Shown here: positions 43,875-52,100 of the stretch, piece after piece
How the letters are laid out: each line of letters starts with the position of its first letter
How positions within the stretch are numbered: the first letter of the stretch is position 1
Origin: Candidatus Poribacteria bacterium
Lineage (GTDB): Bacteria; Poribacteria; WGA-4E; WGA-3G
Direction: 5' to 3'
DNA length: 64,000 nucleotides
Assembly: GCA_958295815.1 (NCBI GenBank)
Contig: OY282374.1
Coordinates: forward strand, 1,012,856-1,076,855
Notes under the pieces: model-generated
What the model saw: the letters and a program-made list of their open reading frames with translations, nothing else
What the model was told of the DNA's origin: nothing
Database searches by the model: none
Translations under genes and position numbers: made by a program

Positions 43875-44747
43875 ATGAAGTTCAACAAAGACTTAGGGAG
43901 TCCCATGGCAACGACACCGGCTGATCTTACGGAGGCGAACGCCGATGGGAAACCTGTTGTTCCGCTGACACAAGAACAGAAATATCTCTTCGACAAAAAC
44001 GGTTGGATCTTGGTTCCGGGTGTCTTAACGGAATCGGAAATTGAGGAGATGCGCGATTTCTGCTACCGCTTAAAACACTCGCCTGAAACGATTCCGCAAC
44101 ACCATCGCTCCACTTATGGGGGTCCCTTAGAACAACTGACAGATCATCCAGTTATAGTTGCATTCGGGAATGAATTTCTCGCAACGCCCTATCTTGCTTC
44201 AGATGTGTGCTACGGCTTCCGCATGGAGATGAGTTTTTTAGCATTGCGTTCTACAACGGACGAGGCACCTTTCTCATTCCACGCACACAACGGCAACGGT
44301 ATGTTGCGTATGCCTGGAGACTGCCATCAGTACTCGTGCCTTCCGGGCCAAGCGTATAGTGGGTTGACGCGTGTTGTCTGGGAACTTAACCCCGTGGAGA
44401 AAGGGGACGGTGGCACGATGTTTATTACGGGGAGCCACAAAGCCGCTTATACTGCACCAGACGGAGCCCACACACAAGACTGGGAGTTTTGGGACACCTA
44501 TTCTTGTCCCGCTGGATCGGTCATTATTTTTACGGAGGCGATTACGCATAGCGGACAACCGTGGCAAAATCCCGATACTGACCGTGTGGCGGTTTTCAAC
44601 GCGTATAATTCGGTAGATAAACGGTGGAGTTTGTCGAAGCCGCCGCAGGCATTGCTTGAAGCGATGCCACCCAAACGCCAAACGCTCTTCCGTGATGCCT
44701 ATGTGAAAGGCAACGTAACCGGCACAGACTTTGACATGGCGATGTGA
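43875..44747 (+). CDS. PhyH-like protein with altered iron-ligand motif
   Basis: 290 aa. The PhyH fold is recognised by the N-terminal FDKNGWILVPGVLTESEIEEM, GGTMFITGSHKAAY and the distal part ITHSGQPWQNPDTDRVAVF (distal His and Arg). The usual HxD is not seen. The matching place reads FHAHNGNGML, where a His-Ala-His-Asn replaces it. Iron binding may therefore be changed or lost. The start at 43875 has GAAAGGA upstream. It is followed 62 nt later by a second gene of the same kind. Confidence 0.8.
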   Translation: MKFNKDLGSPMATTPADLTEANADGKPVVPLTQEQKYLFDKNGWILVPGVLTESEIEEMRDFCYRLKHSPETIPQHHRSTYGGPLEQLTDHPVIVAFGNEFLATPYLASDVCYGFRMEMSFLALRSTTDEAPFSFHAHNGNGMLRMPGDCHQYSCLPGQAYSGLTRVVWELNPVEKGDGGTMFITGSHKAAYTAPDGAHTQDWEFWDTYSCPAGSVIIFTEAITHSGQPWQNPDTDRVAVFNAYNSVDKRWSLSKPPQALLEAMPPKRQTLFRDAYVKGNVTGTDFDMAM

Positions 44748-44809
44748 ACGCTGTTAATCGTTTTACGGTAGACGCAAATTTTCAACCCTGACGAGGATTA
44801 AACATAGAT

Positions 44810-45634
44810 ATGACACCAAAACAACGCTATCTGTTTGATATAACCGGATACCTTCACTTGGAAAACGTCATCACGGGTGATGCGTTAGCAGAGGCTTCTG
44901 AGGCGGTTGATAGGTATATCAAGTGTCCGCCTGATGAATTGCCGCCCGGTTTTGAGATCCAAGGGCTTCATCAGCACGGATTCGCTTTTGATAAATCACT
45001 CGAATGCTTAACTTCACACGCTGCATTATGGCCCATTATCAAGGAGTTGACAGACAATCAGCCACGATTTGGCAGAGGTTCACTGAAGTATGATAGGCAC
45101 GATTTGTGGGAGGCAGGTGAACGGGCAACAGTGAATCCTGGAGGTCTCCACTGTGCACGTGATGACTACGGATGGTATAGCACCCGCTATGAGGTTGACA
45201 CCGGACGTATTTACTGCGACAACTTCGTCTGCTTTCCCTATTTTACGGATGTTTATCCAGGTGATGGTGGACTCATCGTAATTCCAGGCTCCCATAAGAG
45301 CGAGTTTGGTCGGCCGAAAGAACTCCTGGCACTTGACGAAGCGGATGGCATTGATCCACTTGACGATCCTGTTTTTGTCAATATCACCCCGAAGGCGGGA
45401 GATATTGTGATTATCTCGGAGTTGTTAACGCACGGTGTGCTGCGTTGGAAGCCGAAGGATCGGGATCGCCGGTTTCTCGTTTTGCGGTATTTCCCACAAT
45501 TCACAGGAGCGCATAATTTCCCGCAGCCCATTCTGGATCGGTTGTCGCCGGAGACGTTAGAATTGGTAGCGTCTGCGTCGTATGGGCATATCAAGGATAT
45601 TGTGAAGCAGGATACGGTTACGCTGACGGTGTAG
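44810..45634 (+). CDS. PhyH-like protein, second of the divergent pair
   Basis: 274 aa. FDITGYLHLENVITGDALAEA, DGGLIVIPGSHKSEFG and ISELLTHGVLRWKPKDRDRRFLVLRY mark it as a PhyH-type protein, with distal His and Arg intact. The proximal ligand region reads GGLHCARDDYGWY, where an HxD is not obvious (His is followed by Asp only four residues later). It resembles 43875-44747 more than the canonical three. GAGGA precedes the ATG. Confidence 0.8.
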   Translation: MTPKQRYLFDITGYLHLENVITGDALAEASEAVDRYIKCPPDELPPGFEIQGLHQHGFAFDKSLECLTSHAALWPIIKELTDNQPRFGRGSLKYDRHDLWEAGERATVNPGGLHCARDDYGWYSTRYEVDTGRIYCDNFVCFPYFTDVYPGDGGLIVIPGSHKSEFGRPKELLALDEADGIDPLDDPVFVNITPKAGDIVIISELLTHGVLRWKPKDRDRRFLVLRYFPQFTGAHNFPQPILDRLSPETLELVASASYGHIKDIVKQDTVTLTV

Positions 45635-45679
45635 TAGGTTCAAATTGCCGATTTGTGGAAGAACGTCTGTGGCATTTGT

Positions 45680-45708
45680 TTGATATTTCTCATTGGATAG
45701 GTTATTAT
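45680..45708 (+). promoter_or_regulatory. Sigma70-type promoter of the DUF433-DUF5615 pair
   Basis: TTGATA (45680-45685), a 17-nt spacer, TATTAT (45703-45708), 55 nt before the ATG at 45764. Confidence 0.6.
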
Positions 45709-45763
45709 GTTTGATAGTTAATCAATAAGTTCTACCTGCATTACAAATTGAGGAGTGGTCCCT

Positions 45764-45976
45764 ATGAACCGAATTACTTTCAATCCAGATCAGTGCGGTG
45801 GGCGTCCCTGCATTCGAGGTATGCGGATCCGGGTGACAGATGTTTTGGACTTACTTGCTAACGGCTTGTCTTTTGAAGATATTCTTGAAGAAATGCCAGA
45901 TCTCGAAACTGAAGATATTGTTGCCTGCCTCCAATTCGCCACGCGTAGAATTGACCATCCTGTACTTAGCGCATGA
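45764..45976 (+). CDS. DUF433 antitoxin-like protein
   Basis: 70 aa from the ATG at 45764 (GAGGAG 8 nt upstream). The DUF433 signature is complete: ITFNPDQCGGRPCIRGMRIRVTDVLDLLANG, SFEDILEEMPDLETEDIVACLQFA. DUF433 proteins have a helix-turn-helix-like fold and are commonly encoded beside PIN-like DUF5615 proteins. The stop overlaps the next gene's ATG (ATGA), typical of a toxin-antitoxin pair. Confidence 0.9.
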   Translation: MNRITFNPDQCGGRPCIRGMRIRVTDVLDLLANGLSFEDILEEMPDLETEDIVACLQFATRRIDHPVLSA

Positions 45977-46314
45977 AGTTTTGGATAGATGCCCAACTTT
46001 CTCCGACGTTGGCACCGTGGCTTAGTACCACTTTTGCAGTTGAAGCGTTTTCGGCCCGATGGCTTGGATGTCAGCACGCCAGTGATGAAGAGATCTTCAC
46101 CGCGGCGCGCGAGGCAAATGCGATTGTGATAACAAAGGACCGGGACTTCGTTCAATTGTTGGATAGGCTTGGACCTCCGCCAAAAGTGGTTTGGGTGACT
46201 TGTGGTAATACATCAAATGCCCAAATGCGTAGAATTTTGCGTCAGACCTTCGCAGAAGCTCTTTTACTTTTGGAAGCAGGCGAATCCTTAGTGGAGATCA
46301 CCGACATTTCATAA
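45973..46314 (+). CDS. DUF5615 PIN-like toxin candidate
   Basis: 113 aa. The opening FWIDAQLSPTLAPWL carries the first conserved Asp, ASDEEIFTAAREANAIVITKDRDFVQLLDR the second Asp cluster, and VWVTCGNTSNAQMR the third region, as in PIN-like nucleases. Together with the overlapping DUF433 gene it forms a probable type II toxin-antitoxin module. RNase activity is inferred from the fold. Confidence 0.88.
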   Translation: MKFWIDAQLSPTLAPWLSTTFAVEAFSARWLGCQHASDEEIFTAAREANAIVITKDRDFVQLLDRLGPPPKVVWVTCGNTSNAQMRRILRQTFAEALLLLEAGESLVEITDIS

Positions 46315-46392
46315 ATTACGTTAAGGAGACTTCCGATTAAACACGAAGATGGATTCTTATCGGATATACTCTCTAATTGAGGAAGTATAAGC

Positions 46393-47082
46393 GTGCAAGC
46401 CATAATTTTATGCGGTGGTCTCGCGACACGGCTCGGTGAGACTGTCAAAACGCTCCCCAAAATCTTATTAGAAATCGCTGGAAAAACAGTCTTAGAGTGG
46501 CAAGGCCACTTGTTGGCAGATGCGGGTGTTACCGAGGTTGTCCTCGCGTCGGGCCACCTGCACGATGTGCTTTATGAACGCGTCGGTGAAGTTTATGCTG
46601 GGATGCGTATCCGCTATGCTAAGGAGGAAAAGAGACTCGGCACTGGTGGGGCAATTCAGAACGCGATGGAGCAGATTGATACGTCTCCTTTTTTCGTTCT
46701 TAATGGTGATATCCTACTCGCGAACTTTTCACTCCGAGAGATGTTGGCTCAGTTTCATGAAGGAATGGCGGGTGTACTACTAAGTGTGCACGTCTCCGAT
46801 ATTCGTCCGTACGGCGAAATTGTGTCCGACGAAGATGGGAGAATTCAGGCATTTCGTGAAAAACAACCTACCTGTCGTGCAGGATATGTCAACGGTGCGA
46901 TCTACCTTTTTGATCGAAGTATTGCTAAGGCGTTTCCAAGCGGACAAGAGGTGTTTTCTGTGGAGCGGGACGTTTTTCCGTATGTTTCCAACCTCTATGC
47001 ACTGCAAACGGAGGCAGACTGGATCGATATCGGTGTGCCAGAACGGTTAGCATACGCCCGTGAATATTTTCCATCACTTTAA
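46393..47082 (+). CDS. Sugar-phosphate nucleotidyltransferase
   Basis: 229 aa with a GTG start (GAGGAA 9 nt upstream). IILCGGLATRLGETVKTLPKILLEIAGKTVLEW is the nucleotide-binding signature, FFVLNGDILL the metal-binding Asp, and ADWIDIGVPERL the C-terminal substrate signature. Short members of this family include heptose-1-phosphate guanylyltransferase (HddC) and GlcNAc/MurNAc uridylyltransferases. It makes a nucleotide sugar for glycan synthesis. The exact sugar is not known. Confidence 0.9.
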   Translation: MQAIILCGGLATRLGETVKTLPKILLEIAGKTVLEWQGHLLADAGVTEVVLASGHLHDVLYERVGEVYAGMRIRYAKEEKRLGTGGAIQNAMEQIDTSPFFVLNGDILLANFSLREMLAQFHEGMAGVLLSVHVSDIRPYGEIVSDEDGRIQAFREKQPTCRAGYVNGAIYLFDRSIAKAFPSGQEVFSVERDVFPYVSNLYALQTEADWIDIGVPERLAYAREYFPSL

Positions 47083-47090
47083 AGCTAAGA

Positions 47091-48047
47091 TTAGAATTCT
47101 GTCGTATCTTCTGTCCGCAGCACGACGTAACTTCGATAGCGTTCGGCGTGTATCTCGCCAGTTTCGACCGCATCTTGAACCGCACAATCGGGTTCGGCAA
47201 CATGAGCGCAATCGTTGTATTTGCAATTGCCGAGATAGGGTTCCATTTCTGGGAAATAGTACTCTAAATTTTCAGTGTCAACACCCCATAGTCCGACCTC
47301 TCGAATGCCCGGTGTATCGGCGACTTCGCCACCAAAGTCTAAAGGGAAGAGTTCAACGAGTGTAGTCGTATGCCGTCCCTTTTGGGTTTTGATGCCAACT
47401 TCCCCTATTCGTAGCTCTAAATTGGGTTGGATCGCGTTCAACAGACTGGACTTTCCGACCCCGGATGCCCCGACGATAACACTGAATTTATCAGTTAGCT
47501 CGTGTTGAAATGCTTCAAGACTCTCAGGGGCATTGATGCTGGTATAGAGGACCCGATACCCCAACTGCTCATAGTTGGTGAAATCAACGAGGAGTTCTTC
47601 CCGTTGTGTTGGATCCACTAAATCCATCTTATTCAAGCATATAACCGCTTCCATATCACCCGCCTCAGCCAAGATCAGGAATCTGTCGAGTGTCCTAAAA
47701 TTAAGCGGTGGCATTAGTGTGGAGACAACAGCCACAACTTGATGGGCATTGGCAACGATAACCTGTTCGATGTCACCATGCTTTCCAGCGTATTGTCGCG
47801 AGAATTTCGTCTGGCGTGGCAGGATATCCTCTACCACGCCTTCCTCTTCATCGAGTTGCGTGAAGATGACCTTGTCCCCAACAGCAACCGGATCGGCGTA
47901 TAATCTACGTCCAGTTTCAGAGCGGTGTTTCCGTTTGAGGGTGCCACGGAGTGTACATCGCACGGTAAGATCTCCGTGTTGAACATCATAAAACCCTGTT
48001 CGCGCTCGGATGATTCTGCCTTGTTCATGTGTAAGGATAAACTCCAC
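47091..48047 (-). CDS. rsgA: Ribosome small-subunit-dependent GTPase A
   Basis: 318 aa. Circularly permuted GTPase: the G4 motif CLNKMDLVD precedes G1 GASGVGKSSLLN and G3 DTPGIRE. The N-terminal OB domain and a C-terminal zinc knuckle (CKYNDCAHVAEPDC) complete the family layout. It helps 30S subunit maturation. The start is a GTG very close to an AGGGG, and no ATG is nearby. Confidence 0.95.
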   Translation of the reverse strand: MEFILTHEQGRIIRARTGFYDVQHGDLTVRCTLRGTLKRKHRSETGRRLYADPVAVGDKVIFTQLDEEEGVVEDILPRQTKFSRQYAGKHGDIEQVIVANAHQVVAVVSTLMPPLNFRTLDRFLILAEAGDMEAVICLNKMDLVDPTQREELLVDFTNYEQLGYRVLYTSINAPESLEAFQHELTDKFSVIVGASGVGKSSLLNAIQPNLELRIGEVGIKTQKGRHTTTLVELFPLDFGGEVADTPGIREVGLWGVDTENLEYYFPEMEPYLGNCKYNDCAHVAEPDCAVQDAVETGEIHAERYRSYVVLRTEDTTEF

Positions 48048-48089
48048 CCCCTAAAGCGTGGAAGCGGCTGACGCTACATTAAAAACCTC

Positions 48090-48857
48090 TTAGATATAAG
48101 CTTTCATAGTTTTCAGAGCTGTTTCGACGTCTTCATCAAAGTTGTCAAATTTGCACTCGCAGGAGACACGACCATCGTATCCGGCTTTTTGAAGCGCAGT
48201 GAAAAAATCGGTAAAATCGAAATCGTCGTTTCCCGGGTAGGAACGTTTAACAGGTTCCGCAATATGAACGTGTTCAAGCCATTCGGCAGCATCAATGATA
48301 TTTTGCATCGGTTCTTCTTCCTGCCAGATGTGGTAGAGATCTGCTAACGCTTTGATACCTTTGCGATTCACCCGTTTTGCCATAGCGACGCCGTCTGCGA
48401 CCGTTCGGAGGATATTTCCTTCTCGCCAACAAATCGGTTCGATAACGATAGTCATGTTATGTGCTTCCGCATGATCTGCCGCCATGTCGAGAAATTCAGC
48501 GATCTGCGCTAATGCCCGTTCGCGTGAGTAACCTTCCTCTATACTCCGTGAACCGCTGCTTCCATAGACAATAATCTCGCCTCCAATTTCATTGGCTCTG
48601 CGACATGCTGTTTCTACATATCGAGACAGGCGTGAGAAGTCTACGGTATCGCCTACCACGCGCAAATCCCCGGGGATAAACCCTGCGTACGACTCCGGCT
48701 TTAAAGTGGCTTTCGCCACCTGCTCGCGGATTTTCTGAAATTCAGTTTCGTCCGCCTCGGGTATTAACGCGGATTGGACGCCTAATTCGATGTAGTCATA
48801 CCCAACTTCTGCAAGTCGATCGACATTTTCTAAACTGGTACAAATTCCAAATCGCAT
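48090..48857 (-). CDS. Sugar phosphate isomerase/epimerase-like TIM barrel
   Basis: 255 aa from the ATG at 48857 (AAGGAA upstream; the frame is open to 48932). MRFGICTSLENVDRLAEVGYDYIELGVQ opens the barrel; IEPICWREGN, KALADLYHIWQEE and VHIAEPVKRSYPG hold Glu/Asp/His metal-ligand candidates, and GRVSCECKFD closes it. The same superfamily as 635-1447 but only distantly related. The substrate is unknown. Confidence 0.87.
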   Translation of the reverse strand: MRFGICTSLENVDRLAEVGYDYIELGVQSALIPEADETEFQKIREQVAKATLKPESYAGFIPGDLRVVGDTVDFSRLSRYVETACRRANEIGGEIIVYGSSGSRSIEEGYSRERALAQIAEFLDMAADHAEAHNMTIVIEPICWREGNILRTVADGVAMAKRVNRKGIKALADLYHIWQEEEPMQNIIDAAEWLEHVHIAEPVKRSYPGNDDFDFTDFFTALQKAGYDGRVSCECKFDNFDEDVETALKTMKAYI

Positions 48858-48949
48858 GCATTCGTTCCTTCTTATTTGTGTGTATACGGAATAGGAATAA
48901 AGTATGGAAAAAACTTTAACAATTCCGAGCACTGAAGCGTGATTCTATT

Positions 48950-49753
48950 TCATTTTCCAAATCTCCGCTTGCGTTCGCTATAGGCACGTAAGGCACGGAG
49001 AAAGTCAATCTTCCGAAACGATGGCCAATACGTGTCGCAAAAATAGAATTCTGAATAAACGCTCTGCCACAGTAAAAACCCGGATAACCGGACCTCTCCA
49101 CTGGTGCGAATAATTAGCTCTGGATCCGGCAGATTTGAGGTATATAGGTAGGGCGTTATCTTATCCACAGTGAGTTCGTCTGCGACTTGGCGGATTGTTT
49201 TACCGCTTTCACTTTCAGTTTTTAGGTGCCCCCGAAAAGCCTCTATAATTTCCTCTCTGCCCCCATAAGCGACAGCGACATTTAGGATGAACTTCTCATA
49301 ATCCTGGGTCGCTTCTTCTGCTTGGCGAATTGCTTCTTGAAGACTGGGGGGTAGCAGTTCTATTTGCCCCATTGCGCGCACTTTAATCTGGTTCGCATGA
49401 AGTCCCTCAATTGTAACGAGTTCTCGCATTTTTCCTTCAATAAGTCCGAGAATACCTTCTACTTCATGCGCAGCGCGGTTAAAGTTATCGAGTGAGAAAA
49501 TCCAAATCGAAAAAATCTCGACCCCCAGTTCGTCGCACCAGTGGAGGACCTCTTCTAATTTGTTCGCGCCTTCATGATGCCCTTTGATGACATTATCAAG
49601 TCCACTGGCTTTAGCGTAGCGACGATTCCCATCGAGAATTACGCCGATATGGCGTGGAATCTTCCACGTACTCGCGTCAGATTCCAAACGCTTTTGATAA
49701 GCCCTGTAAAAAAATCTCTCGATTCGATTTTTGATATAGCGGAATGGGTTCAT
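48950..49753 (-). CDS. uppS: Isoprenyl transferase (undecaprenyl diphosphate synthase)
   Basis: 267 aa from the ATG at 49753 (CAGGAC upstream). IGVILDGNRRYAKASGL has the catalytic Asp and IPP-binding region, SIWIFSLDNFNR the next conserved block, and PDPELIIRTSGEVRLSGFLLWQSVYSEFYFCDTYWP the C-terminal signature. It makes the C55 carrier lipid for peptidoglycan and other glycans. DNFNR in the motif usually reads ENWxR, a minor variation. Confidence 0.94.
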   Translation of the reverse strand: MNPFRYIKNRIERFFYRAYQKRLESDASTWKIPRHIGVILDGNRRYAKASGLDNVIKGHHEGANKLEEVLHWCDELGVEIFSIWIFSLDNFNRAAHEVEGILGLIEGKMRELVTIEGLHANQIKVRAMGQIELLPPSLQEAIRQAEEATQDYEKFILNVAVAYGGREEIIEAFRGHLKTESESGKTIRQVADELTVDKITPYLYTSNLPDPELIIRTSGEVRLSGFLLWQSVYSEFYFCDTYWPSFRKIDFLRALRAYSERKRRFGK

Positions 49754-50071
49754 GTTCGCGTCCTGATCCGTTGTAGAAAGTTGCAAATTAACGTGCAGCT
49801 TGCAAGTCGGTATTACAAATTTTATTATAGCATGGAGAGGTTAGAAAAAAAAGTCTATTTTATGCCGAAACTATTTAATTAGATTGCTATTTCTTGGCAA
49901 TTTCTCAGCACTGTTCTGACTAAAGACTTGACATGTTGTGAGACGTGTGATAAATTTATCTAACTATGCGTGTGAGCGTGCTTTGGAATGTAACTTTAGG
50001 CACAGCACACCTATTAATCTGCCCGCTGAACAAATCGAAATCATAACGAATTTATTGGAGCCGTATTTTAT
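49754..50071. other. 318-bp divergent intergenic region, uppS / membrane protein
   Basis: The plus-strand promoter TTGACA (49928-49933), a 17-nt spacer and TAAATT (49951-49956) points to the membrane-protein gene. On the minus strand a lone TATAAT-like box (plus-strand ATTATA near 49824) may serve uppS. No ORF that I can support and no riboswitch core is seen. Confidence 0.55.
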
Positions 50072-52039
50072 ATGGAAGTTGAAACTTCCTCTTCGTTAGC
50101 ATCACCTCAAGTCCCTGCCCACGGTGTCACACTCAAATCTATACTTATTGCTGTTATCCTAATACCGATTAACTGTTATTGGGTTATTGAGATGGAGGTT
50201 ATCAGGTACTCAGGGCATCCTGTGACGATTTCTCTCTTCTTCAATGTGATCTTTAGTCTGTTTGTGGTCATCGGTGTGAATCAATTGTTGCGACGTTTCC
50301 TACCGCGTCTGATGTTGGTGCAGAGCGAATTGGTCGTTGTTTACCTGATGCTTTCTATCGCTTCGGGTATTGCTGGGCACGATATGCTTGAAATTTTGGT
50401 GCCAATGCTTGGACATGCGTTCCGGTTTGCAACACCAGAAAATGAGTGGCAGCAGTTGTTTGTTCAATTTCTCCCGGAGTGGCTCACGGTTAGTGATAGG
50501 TTGCTTTTATACGGCTATTATGAAGGGGAACTGCCTCTCTATACGGTTAGAACATTACTTGGATGGGCAACACCTGTACTCTGGTGGACTGCTTTTATTA
50601 CTGTGTTGATTTTCGGTATGCTTTGCATCAATATAATTGTCCGCAAGCAGTGGATTGAACACGAAAAATTAAGCTACCCGATAATTCAACTCCCCCTCCA
50701 GTTGACAGAAACACCACAGAATCGCCTTTTTCAGAACAAGTTGATGTGGCTCGGTTTCGGGCTTGCTGGTGCGCTTGCGCTCTGGAATGGTGTCAACTTT
50801 CTGTATCCGATTTTACCTGAGTTACGGACGCGAGTGCGAAGTTTTCAAATTTTTACGGAGAGCCCTTGGAACGCCATGGGTAGGATTCCATTTTCACTCT
50901 ACCCATTTGCAATTGGGCTCGGTTTTTTTATTCCGCTTGATCTCTCGTTTTCATGTTGGTTTTTCTTCTGGTATTGGCGATTTATGCGTGTTCTCGGTGC
51001 TGCCCTTGGAATGCGCAGTCTGCCGCGCTTTCCCTACATGAATGAGCAGGCATCAGGCGGTTATCTCGCACTGTGTGTTTTAGCGATTTGGGCAAGTCGT
51101 AAACATCTTTTACACGTTGCAAGAACCGTTATCGGACTGGATACTCAACAGAAGAATGCTGAATCTCGCGATATGTCTGAACCGATGTCCTATCGAGCAG
51201 CGACGCTTGGTCTTATTGCAGTAATGGTGTTCCTTGTTGTTTTTTGTTACTATGGCGGTGCTGAGTTGTGGGTAATGTTCGCATTTTTTGTGATTTATTA
51301 TATGATTTCCATCGCTATTACTCGGATGCGTGCCGAGTTAGGCACCCCAGTACACGATTTGCATTACTCCGGTCCAGATGAAATATTGACTCGCACTGTC
51401 GGCACACGCCGATTGGGGAGAGATAACCTTATTATGTTCTCCATGTTTTGGTTCATTAATCGTGCTCATCGGAGCCATCCGATGCCGCACCAGTTAGAAG
51501 GTTTCAAAATCATGGAGCGTACAAATATGACGATGCATCGTATCGTCTTTGCCTTAACACTCGCGACTATTTTGGGATCATTGGCAGGATTTTGGGCGTT
51601 AATTGACCGTGGCTATCAACTCGGTATGGAGGTGCGTGCTTATTGGCCCTCTCTGAGTGCTTTCGGCATAGAGCCTTATCGCCGCCTTGCAGGATGGTTG
51701 CAAGCACCTGAAGAAACACTCATTCCTGAAAGTGGTTTTATGGGTCTCGGCTTTCTGTTAACATCAGTACTGATGTTTTTTCGGATGCGGTTTGTGTGGT
51801 GGCCATTCCATCCCGCTGGATTTGCCATTTCCACGAGTTGGGGGATGAACGTTACATGGAGTTGCCTTTTCATGAGTTGGCTAATCAAATGGCTTATTCT
51901 TCAATACGGTGGTGTGGTGAGACATCGCAAAATAGCCCCATTCTTTTTAGGGTTAATCTTAGGAGAATTTACGATTGGAAGTCTCTGGACAATCCTCGGA
52001 ATTATTGTCGGTATCCCTACCTATGGATTTTGGGTCTAA
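50072..52039 (+). CDS. Large polytopic membrane protein, probably DUF6785/DUF6784
   Basis: 655 aa with roughly 12 or more hydrophobic segments. I recognise the pattern of the DUF6785/DUF6784 family from the motifs ELVVVYLMLSIASGIAGHDM, WIEHEKLSYPIIQLPLQLTE, RAELGTPVHDLHYSGPDE and MPHQLEGFKI, which recur in Poribacteria, Planctomycetes and relatives. No nucleotide-binding motif is present. The layout resembles an oligopeptide-type transporter, but a transport role is inference. It precedes a convergent P-type ATPase-like gene. Confidence 0.75.
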   Translation: MEVETSSSLASPQVPAHGVTLKSILIAVILIPINCYWVIEMEVIRYSGHPVTISLFFNVIFSLFVVIGVNQLLRRFLPRLMLVQSELVVVYLMLSIASGIAGHDMLEILVPMLGHAFRFATPENEWQQLFVQFLPEWLTVSDRLLLYGYYEGELPLYTVRTLLGWATPVLWWTAFITVLIFGMLCINIIVRKQWIEHEKLSYPIIQLPLQLTETPQNRLFQNKLMWLGFGLAGALALWNGVNFLYPILPELRTRVRSFQIFTESPWNAMGRIPFSLYPFAIGLGFFIPLDLSFSCWFFFWYWRFMRVLGAALGMRSLPRFPYMNEQASGGYLALCVLAIWASRKHLLHVARTVIGLDTQQKNAESRDMSEPMSYRAATLGLIAVMVFLVVFCYYGGAELWVMFAFFVIYYMISIAITRMRAELGTPVHDLHYSGPDEILTRTVGTRRLGRDNLIMFSMFWFINRAHRSHPMPHQLEGFKIMERTNMTMHRIVFALTLATILGSLAGFWALIDRGYQLGMEVRAYWPSLSAFGIEPYRRLAGWLQAPEETLIPESGFMGLGFLLTSVLMFFRMRFVWWPFHPAGFAISTSWGMNVTWSCLFMSWLIKWLILQYGGVVRHRKIAPFFLGLILGEFTIGSLWTILGIIVGIPTYGFWV

Positions 52040-52100
52040 TGGGCTTATTCTATTCAACAGACGGTAGTTTTCCCTGCCAACACAAAGCAAATCGGATTTT

